Shown piece after piece: positions 44,766-55,840 of a DNA stretch of 64,000 bases. Under the pieces are notes generated by a model, which was not told where the DNA came from, ran no database searches, and saw only the letters and a list, made by a program, of their open reading frames with translations. The translations under genes and the position numbers were made by a program. The first letter of the stretch is position 1; the number at the start of each line of letters is the position of its first letter. Source of the stretch: Salvelinus alpinus (lineage: Eukaryota > Chordata > Actinopteri > Salmoniformes > Salmonidae); NCBI RefSeq assembly GCF_045679555.1, contig NC_092087.1, positions 84,908,447 through 84,972,446 on the forward strand. The letters are read 5' to 3'.

Positions 44766-47700
44766 CTATGGCTTGGATTGTGGGAGGTTCTTCAGTGGGG
44801 GTGGTGGTGGGGGGGGTGAGGAGGGTGAGGAGGAGGTGGTATTTTCTTGGTGTATTGGTTGGGGGGAGGAGGGGCGGGATGAGGGGGAGGGGAACTCTTT
44901 GATAGTGACGGTGAGGAGGTTGGTGGTGACGTCGGTCACGACCACGTTGGCGCTGCTCGCCACCATCTCTGGGTGCCAGTCAGGGTCGCCCTCGGCGGGG
45001 ACCCTCTGAGAGTTGGAGGTCAAGGGACAGGCGCCAGGGGGGTGAGGAGGGGAGGCGGTACTGACGGAGGGCGGCTGGCGTTTCTGCCGGCGCCGACGGC
45101 GAAGCTTCCTCTTCCCCTCCTGAGGCGCGGAAAGGTCCAGAGCATCAGCATCATCCTCCTCTTCATCAAAGGAGGAAGAGGAGGACCCGGAAGCAAAGGA
45201 GAGGGAGGCAAGGAGGGGGTTTGGTCCTTGTTCAGCGTTCTGGTTCTTCTGGAGCTCTGGGGGGTGGCTAGGGGTAGACTGGGCAGAGGAGGCCGAAGCC
45301 TGGGCGCCCAAGTTGGGAGCCGACCCAGAGGCCCCAGTGGCGGGTCCAGGAGGGGTAGGATGGTTCTGGGCGGGTGTGGTGGATCCACTGGAGCTGGAGG
45401 GAGAGGGGGGTGGCTGGGTGTCCCTAGCCCCTGAGGTCCCTGTGCTGGAGCCTGTGGCTGAGTGTGGAAGGTGTAGAGGTCCTGGGCCGCCACACTGGAG
45501 ACCAAACGGCTTCCCGTACATGGGGAACCCCAGCATGGGCTGGAAGGGCCGGTACGGAGCCTCTCCACTCCTCTTCCCTATGATCCTATTTCGGGAGGGG
45601 ATGTTCTGACGACCCCCTTGGAGGGACATGGAGCCGGATGGCGCCCTCCGGTTACCCCCGCCGCCCCTTCCTCCGCCTCCACTTCCTGGTTTGTCGATGA
45701 CCTTGAGGTTTAGGATGATGCGACCCCGTTTGACCTCGCGTGGTTTGACGCGACGATTGAGGATGCGGACGGTCTCTGAGAAGGGGGAGACGGGGGGCCG
45801 CGAGGGGAACCCACTGGGGCCGGAGAAGGATCCGGGAGTGGCCAGGGGGTCGGTGCGAGGTAAGGGGCGGCGGGACATACTAGTGCAGCGTCGAATGTCT
45901 TTCTTCAGCTTGTGTGTCGCTGCCATGGAGTTGAGTTTAGGGGAGGGCGCTGGAGAGGCGGAGGGGAAGGAGGATGGAGGGGCTCGAGGAGAGGAGGAAG
46001 AAGTGGAGCGAGGTGCTCGAGTGGTGGGGGTCTCTTTCTTCTGGGCTCCACGTGCCTGAGAAGAGAGGAGAGAGATGGAAGTGAGTTGTAAACTCAAAAG
46101 GAGAAAATCAGCATCATAACTTCCAGCAGGAAAGGTTTTGTCCTGCTCTTACATTCTCATTGGGACCGGTAATATATCAGCTAATCCCAATTCTGGTGTG
46201 GTTGTGATAGTGGTAGACAAGAACATCCAAAACAATACCTTGGCAGGAAGATTTTTGGGTTTGGGTCCCCGCTTCTTTGGTCCGTGGAGTTCTCTCTCAC
46301 GCTCTCTGAGAAAAAAACCCAAAGGGATTACAATTAATCACCCGATAAAGTCAACGTCACAACAGTGAAATACGTTACATGTTTTCTTACCCTGACCCTC
46401 GCCTGCCTGGATACAATAGGCTGGGATGGGTTGAATTGGGATTGTTTCTTACCCTGATCCTCGCCTGCCTGGATACAATAAGCTGGGATGGGTTGAATTG
46501 GGATTGTTTCTTACCCTGACCCTCGCCTGCCTGGATACAATAGGCTGGGATGGGTTGAATTGGGATTGAGCCAATTATTGAAGTAATAACATCTAGGCCT
46601 CCACTGATACAGTTCAAAGCCAACTGAGGGAGACGTTTATTAATGTAACATCCTGTTTCTCATACATCCCAACTTCCAGTTAGACAGGGATGATCAAAAG
46701 ACCGGGGGTGGCGCCCCAAAATCGCACCCTATTCCCTACGTAGGGCACTACCGTTAACCAAATCCCTATGAGCTCAGGTCAAAAGTAGTGCACTATATCG
46801 GCAAAAGGGTGCAATATGAGACAGACTGGGTGTGTGAAAGCAGAACAGCGGACCCCAGGACGACTAGCTAGCGGTTGGTTGCTATGGCGTCAGCTCATAG
46901 GGATCTGAATGAAGAAAAAACTAAAAGAATAACAGTTTGACGTTTGTTTGACTAAGACTGGACACACACACACTCACACACTGGATCATTTTAGTTCCAT
47001 GTAAACACGATCCCTCTAAGCAGCAGAGTGCTTTGAAGTGGGTTTGGCAGGAAGAGACAAAGAGAGGACTTGCACAGATATAAGACGTTTAAATATAGAC
47101 GGAGTGAAAGAGAGGGATAGAGAGCGCAACAGAGGGAACAAGGAGAGAAAGATAGAGGGGAGGTGGATAAATTAGGGAGAACAGGAAAACTGATGTTGGG
47201 ATGAGAGCGAACAGGAGAGAGAATTGTGTTAGACTTTTTGATGATTTCTCAAATGTCCTTACCGTGTCATAAACATCACTTGTCTTAAAGGAATTGAATA
47301 ATGTGTAAGAATTGAAATTCTGTTAACTGTTCCACTCACTTCTGTTCAAATCCTGCAATCAGTCTGCCATCCAGGATATTCTCTTCTGGTTCCCAGGTAC
47401 TGTGTCTAAAGCAAAGAGGTGCCACAATTGTTTTATTTCTACATTTACATAACCTGGGTAACAGTATGTTTGTGCTAACATTCCACTCCACGTTTGGCAC
47501 ATGACACGGAGTACAAGGAGTGGAATGTTAGCACAAAACAGGTCTGGATTTCAGGCTAACATTTTCATGTTATGGTATAACTTGGAGACGTATAAGTTTA
47601 TTAAAGATGTAGCTACTAGGATATATGTACTATAAAACACAAAATGTCTCTTCAGACAAGGTGATTGTTGGTATGCAAAGATTTACAATTCTGAATGAAT

Positions 47701-48671
47701 TTTTTCATTAGGAACGCAATCACTTACTTCAGGGCCCATCCTTTCCATTTCACTAGGTACTCTAGGCGAGACTGAAGAGAGAAAGGTACAGCGGAATGAG
47801 AAAATTCCCAAAAGTGTTCAATACTGTATTCAGCCATTTTATAGCTAGTGTATGAGCAGAAATTGCTTCTTATTATCTAGCTATTCATGATCACTAAGAT
47901 AAATATTAAGACTAACGTATTACTCTAAATAATACGTAACTCAATACATTGACTAATATAAACTGGCTCAGTTCTGACTAATAAGTTGGCTGGTATGCCT
48001 GTCTTGTTTTGTCATTTTAGAGGGAAAAGCTGCTACAAAACACCACCATCAAGCAGACACAGACAGGCTGACTAGCAAATTAGTTCCACTGGCATCTGGA
48101 CAAAACATTTACTCAAGCTAGAGAGGGAAAACAGATTTAGCTGCTATGTAGCTAAAGTTAATAATGACACACAGTCGACTTTAATGTATGGTTTGGCGAG
48201 CTAGCTTATGGTATGCAATCATATATTTCTAGTCTAGCTGTCTGGGTAAAAAGTCAAAGACAAAGCATAGATTTGCATTGAACGCAAACCCGGCCTTTAT
48301 TTTAAACTGGCATTGCTAATTAGCTAAAGTTTACGTTGGCTTTACACGCCGAGTCATTTGTGTAACGTTAGCTAGCTATTTTTTACGACATTTCACTGCA
48401 AACCATCAGCACTGCACACTTGCTAGCTTCTCGGCTAGCTAAAACGGCTTGCTAGAGAAGCATCTGCTTGCTACTAGCTACAACAAGGCCTCCCCGTTGT
48501 CATTAAAAAACAGATCCTCGGTTCTCGCCCTCGAAGCACGCCGCGGAGACCCTCGCCCACGTCTGCTCTTCTGCAACGACAAAAAAACGGCGGCATGCTC
48601 ACCTTGCGAACGCGGCGTTTCAGAATGGCTTCCGCGGCGAAAACGCGTTCCCCGACCGCAGAGAGCTCCAT
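44766..48671 (-). CDS. cbx6: chromobox protein 6 (Polycomb PRC1), five coding exons
   Basis: Coding exons are 48671-48603, 47771-47728, 47405-47340, 46305-46239 and 46055-44766; phases agree and give about 511 residues. The start [20 protein letters not shown] is the CBX6 N-terminus. The chromodomain spans residues ~8-60 and keeps the aromatic cage F11, W32 and W35 ([20 protein letters not shown]), which binds trimethylated H3K27. The KKRGPKPKN segment is AT-hook-like. Conserved internal blocks are [40 protein letters not shown] and [10 protein letters not shown]. The C-box [19 protein letters not shown] (ends ~470) contacts RING1 in PRC1. It has a Ser/Pro/Gly-rich middle and a Pro-rich tail and is longer than human CBX6 (~412). 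The middle is teleost-specific low-complexity sequence by inference. Confidence 0.95.
46386..46571. repeat. three copies of a 62-bp tandem repeat in cbx6 intron 3
   Basis: Copies start at 46386, 46448 and 46510. Each contains CTTACCCTGACCCTCGCCTG and TGGATACAATAGGCTGGGAT, with two or three differences. Confidence 0.95.
46712..46822. mobile_element. foldback MITE copy in cbx6 intron 3
   Basis: CCCAAAATCGCACCCTATTC at the left pairs loosely with AAAAGGGTGCAATATGAG at the right, and the centre keeps GGTCAAAAGTAGTGCACTAT. Same family as 27855-27966, more diverged. Confidence 0.7.
47469..47537. repeat. perfect 21-bp-arm hairpin in cbx6 intron 2
   Basis: TTTGTGCTAACATTCCACTC and its exact reverse complement GAGTGGAATGTTAGCACAAA flank a 27-base loop. 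It is related in design to the palindromic MITE at 49036. Confidence 0.85.
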
Positions 48672-48960
48672 CTTTCAGTGCCCGACTGCTCTCTCGGTCC
48701 AGACGACCAACTCCACTGTCTGGTGGCAAAACCAGAACAGACCACTTTCTCTTTCCCCCAAATCTGTCACAGTGGCAGCAGACAGCACAACAGAGCACAC
48801 ACTACACCCCGAAGCAGGAGAAAGAGGAGCTCTGTCACGTGGACGGGGTCAGCCCCTTCTGGTCGTCCTGGCAACGCAGAAGGCGCTCGACAAGACGCAG
48901 AAAGGGCAGGTTAGCGTTTTCCGTCATGAATCTTGTTCTGGAAGCAGCTCTGAAGAGTGG
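48672..48960 (-). promoter_or_regulatory. cbx6 5'UTR/promoter region (inferred)
   Basis: Sequence upstream of the cbx6 ATG, with elevated CpG at 48480-48680 that spans the ATG and exon 1. No TATA box is seen. The plus-strand ORFs here lie antisense to exon 1 and the upstream flank and have no recognisable domain. Confidence 0.4.
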
Positions 48961-49035
48961 TCACTAGCTGACACAGCCACCAAGTCATACAACCTGCTAA
49001 CCTTAATATATTAAGTGCACTTTTGTACTGTTATT

Positions 49036-49105
49036 GTGCTGCCTTGCCAACTTCTATGGTCATTGTTTAGCGTGACAGTGACCATAGGAGTTGGCAAGAC
49101 AGCAC
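49036..49105. mobile_element. hairpin MITE, ~30-bp arms
   Basis: GTGCTGCCTTGCCAACTTCT and CAGTGACCATAGGAGTTGGC are parts of two arms that match in about 27 of 30 positions. The loop is about 10 bases (TTTAGCGTGA). The core TGACCATAGGAGTTGGCAAG recurs at 44680. Confidence 0.8.
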
Positions 49106-49280
49106 AAACCGGCAGGGACAAGGAGGAGTCTTGGACACAAATAATCTCTTTGTGTTTTAAAGACCTTTTGTTACAGAAGAAAAAGGAAATGGCGGGCTGC
49201 TACCAGTAATTTAGGAGCAGTGGAGCACTCTTGTTATAGTTGGTTATTTTGCTAATGACAGAGAGAGAGGGAGTATAAAC

Positions 49281-49882
49281 TATACTGAACAAAAATATGA
49301 AACGCAACATGTAAAGTGTCCCATATTTCACGAGCTGAAATAAAAGATCCCAGAAATGTTCCATAAGCTCAAAAAGCGTATTTCTCTCAAATGTTGTGCA
49401 CAAATTTGTTAACATCCCTGTTAGTGAGCATTTGATAATTTGTCAAGATTATCCATCCACCTGACAGGTGTGGCATATCAAGAAGATGATTAAACAGCAC
49501 GATCATTACACAGATGTACCTTGTGCTGGGGACAAGGTGTAACCACACCAGCCCAGTTCCTCCCCATCAGGCTTCTTCACCTGTGGTATCATCTGAGGGG
49601 GGAGGGGTGCTGAGGAGTATTTATGTCTGTAATAAAGCCCTTTTGTGGGAAAGACTCATTCTGATTGGCTGGGCCTGGCTCCCCAGTAGGTGGGCCTAGC
49701 TCCCAAGTAGGTGGGCCTATACCCTCCCAGGCCTACCAAGGCTGTGCCCCTAACCAGTCATGTGAAATCCATAGATTAGGGCCTAATTCATTCATTTCAA
49801 TTGATTGATTTCCTCATATGAACTGTTACTCAGCAAAATCTTTGAAATCGTTGCATGCTACGTTTATATTTTAGATCAGTAT
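49281..49882. mobile_element. Tc1-like deletion derivative with inverted ends
   Basis: The left end TATACTGAACAAAAATATGA and the right end (reverse complement ATACTGATCTAAAATATAAA) are imperfect terminal repeats, followed by AACGCAACATG on the left and AACGTAGCATG on the right. The ~600-bp interior has no transposase, only AT-rich sequence and a small GGTGGGCCTA tandem. Confidence 0.75.
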
Positions 49883-49944
49883 GTATACATTTAGAAACAG
49901 TGTGTCTGGAAGGATCAGCATAGCAGCAAGGTCATGCAGAAGAC

Positions 49945-50100
49945 CTATTCTATTCTATTTTGTTTTATTCTATATTATTGTATTGTATTCAATGATATTT
50001 TATGATATTTTATTTTATTGTATTCTATTGTATTCTATTAAATTCAATTATTGTATTTATTCTATTGTATTATATTCTATTGTATTCTATTACATTTCTG
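49945..50100. repeat. imperfect (TATTC/TATTG)n pentanucleotide repeat
   Basis: About 30 units of TATT(C/G) with TTTTA interruptions, immediately after the Tc1-like element. Confidence 0.85.
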
Positions 50101-50319
50101 TCTCTCTGGAAAGTGGATCATGTGCAGATGAGTTGCGTTTGGAGGAAATAGTTGTTGTTTAAAAAAAGACGTGTAATCTGATCAAGTCAACTTTTCTCAC
50201 AGGAGAGCCTTCCCTACTATTTGAACTGTCAAAATAGATCAAGTTGGCCATTACTCTCTCATCCTCAGCTCAACCCTGGCAGTGTGTCCTAGCCTTAGAT
50301 GGAGTGAGAGTTAGAATAC

Positions 50320-52675
50320 CTCATGATAAGCTGTAGATACTATTTACCAAGAGTTTTCACTAGCACAGACTGGACTATGTTGCGGGATTCATCTGATGGC
50401 ATTGAGGAGTTTACCACATCAGTCACCGGCTTCATTAATAAGTGCATCAACGACATCATCCCCACAGTGACTGTACGCACATATCCAAACCAGAAGCCTT
50501 GCATTACAGGCAACATTTTCTCTGAGCTAAAGGCTAGAGCTGCCACTTTCAAGGAGCGGGACACTAATTTGGACGCTTATAAGAAATCCCACTACGTCCT
50601 TCGACGAACCATCAAACAGGAAAAGCGTCAATACAAGACCAAGACCAAATCCTACTACATTGGCTCTGATGCTTGTCGGATGCGTCAGGAATTGCAAACT
50701 ATCATGGATTACAAAGGGAAACCGAGCCACGAGCTGTCCAGTGACGCAAGTCTACCAGATGAGCTAAATACCTTCTATGCTCACTTCGAGACAAGCAACA
50801 CTAAACCATGCATGAGAGAACCAGCTGTTCCGGATTAATATGTGATCACACTCTCCGTAGCCGATGTGCGTAAGATCTTTAAACAGGTTAACATTCACAA
50901 GGCTGCAGGGCAAGATGGATTACCAGGACACGTTCTCAGAGCATGCACTGACCAGTTGGCAAGTGTCTTCACTGACAGTTTCAACTTCTCCCTGACCCAG
51001 TCTGTAATACCTACTTGTTTCAAGCTGACCACCATAGTACTTGTAACCTGTCTAAAGTACTATCGTCCGGTAGCACTCACATCTGTAGCCATGAAATGCT
51101 TTGAAAGGCTGGTCATGGCTCACATCAACACTATCATCCCAGACACCCTGGATCCACTCCAAATCGCATACCATCTCAACATTTCCAGAGATGATGCGAT
51201 CTCTAGTGCACTCCACACTGCACTTTCACATCTGGACAAAAGGAACACCTCTGTGAGAATGAGGTTCATTGACTACAGCTCAGCATTCAACACCATAGTG
51301 CCATCCAAGCTCATCACTAAGCTAAGGATGCTGGGCGTAAACACCTCCCACTGCAACTGGATCCTGGACCCTCTGATCCTCAAAAAGTTCTACCACTGCA
51401 ACATTGAAAGCGTCTGGACTGGCTGCATCACCACGTTGTAAGGCTACTGCATGGCATCTGACCACAAGGCGCTACAGAGGCTACTGCATAGCATCTGACC
51501 ACAAGGCGCTACAGAGGCTACTGCATGGCATCTGACCACAAGGCGCTACAGAGGCTACTGCATGGCATCTGATCACAAGGCGCTACAGAGGGTAGTGCAT
51601 GGCATTTGACCACAAGGCGCTACAGAGGGTACTGCATGGCATCTGATCACAAGGCGCTACAGAGGGTAGTGCATGGCATCTGACCACAAGGCGCTACAGA
51701 GGGTACTGCATGGCATTTGACCACAAGGCGCTACAGAGGCTACTGCATGGCATTTGACCACAAGGCGCTACAGAGGCTACTGCATGGCATTTGACCACAA
51801 GGCGCTACAGAGGCTACTGCATGGCATCTGACCACAAGGCGCTACAGAGGGTACTGCTTGGCATTTGACCACAAGGCGCTACAGAGGGTACTGCATGGCA
51901 TTTGACCACAAGGCGCTACAGAGGGTAGTGCATGGCATTTGACCACAAGGCGCTACAGAGGGTAGTGCATGGCATTTGACCACAAGGCGCTACAGAGGGT
52001 ACTGCTTGGCATTTGACCACAAGGCGCTACAGAGGGTACTGCATGGCATTTGACCACAAGGCGCTACAGAGGGTAGTGCGTACGGCCCTGTCCATCACTG
52101 GGGCGGAGCTCCCTGCCATCCAGGACCTCTATACCAGCCGGTTTCAGAGGAAGGCCCTACAAACTGTCAAAGACTCCAGCTACCCAAGTCATAGACTGTT
52201 CTCTCTGCTACTGCATGGCAAGCGGTACCGATGCACCAAGTCTGGAACCAACAGGACCCTGAACAGCTTCTACCCCCCAAGCCATAAGACCGCTAAATAG
52301 TTAGTTAAATAATTAAGCAATAGCAACCCGACTATCGGCATTGACCCTTTTTGCACTCTTTTGACTGATCACATACGCTGCTGTTACTGCTTATTATCTA
52401 TCCTGTTGCCTAGTCAATTTATCCCTACCTAAATGTACATATCTACCTCAATTACCTTGTACCCCAGCACATTGACTCGGTATTGGTACACCGTGTATAT
52501 AGCCAAGATATAGTTACTCATTGTGTATTTATTCCTCATGTTATTCTTTTTCTAATGTTCTATTATGTCTCTTTATGTTTTTTGCATTGTTGGAAAGGTT
52601 CCATAAGTAACCATTTCACTGTTAGTCTACATCTGTTGTTTTTTAAACATGTGACTAATAAAACTCGATTTGAGA
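50320..52675 (+). pseudogene. broken LINE: 5'-truncated, stops, internal deletion and internal tandem repeat
   Basis: Two large open pieces are recognisable. 50323-50838 is the linker before the reverse transcriptase. 50842-51441 is the RT N-terminal half (IHKAAGQDGLPGHVLRACTD, then YYRPVALTSVAMKCFERLVM, then RFIDYSSAFNTIVPSKLIT). After CNWILD the sequence jumps to LKKFYHCNIESVWTGCITTL, so the RT catalytic block with the FADD motif is deleted. A 37-bp unit from the next coding region is then amplified (51441-52078), followed by the C-terminus (YRCTKSGTNRTLNSFYPPSH) and a 3'UTR ending AATAAAACTCGATTTGAG. It is clearly dead. It is a different subfamily from the copy at 59443. Confidence 0.85.
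51441..52078. repeat. 37-bp minisatellite inside the LINE
   Basis: About 17 copies of GCTACTGCATGGCATCTGAC plus CACAAGGCGCTACAGAG. The source codes MASDHKALQRVV-type sequence, which corresponds to NRKALQRVVRSAERI in the other LINE. Variants are CATCTGAC/CATTTGAC and GGCTACTG/GGGTAGTG/GGGTACTG. Confidence 0.97.
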
Positions 52676-52837
52676 AGTGCAAAAAATGTACCCGGAGAAC
52701 AATAAACTAGAATATTCTATTCTATTATGTCTACGAAAAATACTGCTTCAATCTGTGACGCCACTGTACACAGATCCAGGGTCATATTTTCTCTCTAAAT
52801 CCTCTAATTAACCATTTTTTAGAGTGTGAAAGAACAA

Positions 52838-53067
52838 GGCTGTGGTAGACCGCTTCGTCCGTATACGCAGTCAGTCTGGGTCCCCTCCTCTAATTTATTG
52901 GTTTTCCACAATTGCGTATTTTCAGACAACGCCTTCCAATGCGTGTTCACTGATTGGTGCAGCTCACATCAATCAAGATTTGCAGCAAGGTTGGTTGAAC
53001 GCCTGCGGGTTGTTGATGATCCATCAAAAGTCGTCAGTCACTGGTGGAGTGGAGTCGCAGTAATCAG
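52838..53067 (+). other. candidate noncoding first exon/promoter of pla2g6
   Basis: This ~230-bp GC-balanced segment has CCAAT-type boxes (GATTGGTG at about 52952). It ends at a good donor, ATCAG|GTAAGG, at 53067. The next acceptor in the same direction, TGTACACAG at 54289, precedes the pla2g6 ATG by 9 bases. No transcript evidence is available. Confidence 0.35.
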
Positions 53068-54289
53068 GTAAGGTTTATGATGAGCTCCTTCCTAAACTAA
53101 ACCGATTATCGTAGATAAGAGTACAATGAAAGCATACCACGTACAAGATTTTGCATAAATGCGTTTGTTTCCAATTGAAAGAATATACATTCAGTGTCAG
53201 TTATATATCGCTATTCTGCCCATGACTGTATCGGTAGCTAAGCGAAGCTAGCTATGTTATGTGTGCCAAATTGATTCAAAGACTGGACTGAGAGAGTCAT
53301 ACGAGTCATATGGCAGGACTCATGAATTGCATGAATGGCACCGCTTGTTCACGTTGAATAAGGAGCCAGACAATGCCTTAGCATTCAAGAGGTTTGCAAT
53401 GGAAATAGACTAAAGGCAAAGCAATCCACATTGACTCCACAAGCTGTGGCAGTTCAGAAATAAACTTTTGCTTTCAGTTTTTGATTGTCACCACCCCCCC
53501 TCCCCCCCTTTGTTGTTTTTAGTCAAGCAAAGCACATAATGCTGCTTAGCTATGCAGTTGGGACATGGTTGAGTCTCACAAGGGAGTGGGTGGGACCAAA
53601 TGCTGGGCTGGGTTCAAATACTATTTTAGACATATTTTGTTTAATTTACCGGTGTTCAATTGAGCTTGTCTTGTGAAATGGAACCAACAGAATAGTCCCA
53701 GATGTGTAAAACCCACCCATTTGGGGTTGGCACTACAGACACGCTGAAGCGAATGCTCAAAGTATTTGAAAGATTTCAAATAGTATTTGAACCCAAGTCT
53801 GATTGCATCAGTGTTGTTGTTGATAGACCAGAGTGAACTACTCAAGATACCAGATCAGGTTAACATAATTATGACCTTTGTACACACATTCAAATATTGA
53901 CTGTTTGCAGTAGAGTGATTCCTCTCTGAACTAGAACCAAGACAGACCATGATTTTGGGGATTTTCACAAAATGTAATCCATAGAAGAATTTGGCTGTAT
54001 TTTCATGTGGAATCACACGATTACCATTACCAATCTTGCTGATTACCATCCCTGTCTGCACTCTTATCAACCCTTATCTGTCCTTGCTTGATTCCTTGCA
54101 TCCTTTCTCCTCGCCTAGGCCTAACTCTCAACCATATTGGAGGAGGAGGTCCAAGGACCCTCCCCTCAAACCTTCTATTCTGATGGGTTTTGAGAAGGAA
54201 GCAAGCAGAGAGAATGTGAGGTATTGTTGAAGAATGAAACGAGACAGAGCCTCTTCCTAACTTCCTTTCTCTCTCCTCTCTGTACACAG
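53068..54289 (+). other. probable pla2g6 5'UTR intron, nothing recognised
   Basis: Unique sequence with no repeats of note. Confidence 0.35.
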
Positions 54290-55791
54290 GCCACCACCAT
54301 GCAGTTTCTAAGGGGAGTCATGGAGACTGTGTCCGCTGTCTCCAACCTCTTCTCCAACCCCTACCGCGTCAGGGAAGTACCACTGTCGGAGTACAGCGGA
54401 GGGGGGAAAGTCAAGCTGAAGGAGGAGGGACGCATGGTGCTGTACAAGAACACCCCTTGTCAGAGTTGGGACTGCCTGCTCAAGTGCCCTGATACGCCCA
54501 CCGTCGCCTTGAGGTGGGTTGGGGGGCAGAGAGAGTGGGATGGGAGAGGACAGGAGGAGACAGGAGGAGAGTGTGATGGAGGAGGATGGAGGTGGAGAGA
54601 CCTAAAAAAAAAGAAGATTTTTCTGCGATTTTCATACTTGCTGGCTAGAGCCCATCTTTGTTTACGCCCATTCGACTTCGTTCAATACCTTTTTTAAGCC
54701 TTAGCCCCAAACATCTCTTTAAGAATTCACGTGAGTCAGCATGGCATTGTCCTCCAGAAAGTAGTCTCTAAGTAAACCTTCTCCCACGGAGCTTTGTCCA
54801 TAGCACCTGCTAAATTCAGGGCAGCGATGTCGAGACCTGTAGCAACACCGTTGCAGTTGTCCATAACTGTATATCTTTCCAGAAATCTGCGGTAGCGAAG
54901 ATCATCAATATCCTGACCAGGGTCTGGTTTCCCAAGAGCATCTCAAGACAAAGGTCATTGTTAGAACCTTTGTAGGAGCGTCTCCGTAGCCTTGTAGGAG
55001 CGTCTCCGTAGCCTTGTAGGAGCGTCTCCGTAGCCTTGTAGGAGCGTCTCCGTAGCCTTGTAGGAGCGTCTCCGTAGCCTTGTAGGAGCGTCTCCGCAGC
55101 CTTGTAGGAGCGTCTCCGCAGCCTTGTAGGAGCGTCTCCGCAGCCTTGTAGGAGCGTCTCCGCAGCCTTGTAGGAGCGTCTCCGCAGCCTTGTAGGAGCG
55201 TCTCCGCAGCCTTGTAGGAGCGTCTCCGCAGCCTTGTAGGAGCGTCTCCGTAGCCTTGTAGGAGCGTCTCCGCAGCCTTGTAGGAGCGTCTCCGCAGCCT
55301 TGTAGGAGCGTCTCCGCAGCCTTGTAGGAGCGTCTCCGCAGCCTTGTAGGAGCGTCTCCGCAGCCTTGTAGGAGCGTCTCCGTAGCCTTGTAGGAGCGTG
55401 TCTCCGCAGCCTTGTAGGAGCGTCTCCGCAGCCTTGTAGGAGCGTCTCCGCAGCCTTGTAGGAGCGTCTCCGCAGCCTTGTAGGAGCGTCTCCGCAGCCT
55501 TGTAGGAGCGTCTCCGCAGCCTTGTAGGAGCGTCTCTGAGCTGTTTCCCCAAACGATCGTTATTAACGTTGCACTTGAAAACGCTGGTAATCTAACGCCT
55601 GCCCCAGGCCAATCGTAGAACAGTTAAGTGTGTCGTAGATGTTTTTTCCCCGCCTCCCGCATCACTTAATACACAGAAGATCTCAGCTAAACATACAATC
55701 ACATGGTTTATCCGTCTCTCCGATAACAAAAGTTGACTACAAATATGAAGTTGCCAATGTCTTTGCAATTGATATAAGCGACGTGTGTATG

Positions 55792-55840
<49 letters not shown>

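Noticed and set aside
44973-46059. Plus-strand ORFs (98-153 codons) over cbx6 exon 5
   Set aside because: Antisense shadows of the GC-rich cbx6 coding exon.
48449-49014. Plus-strand ORFs of 139-172 codons over cbx6 exon 1 and upstream
   Set aside because: They overlap the cbx6 ATG antisense, contain no known domain, and have no splice or polyA context.
54905-55552. 215-codon minus ORF with RRRSYKAAETLLQGCG repeats
   Set aside because: Results from the 22-bp array (66-nt codon period) antisense to pla2g6; no supporting signals.
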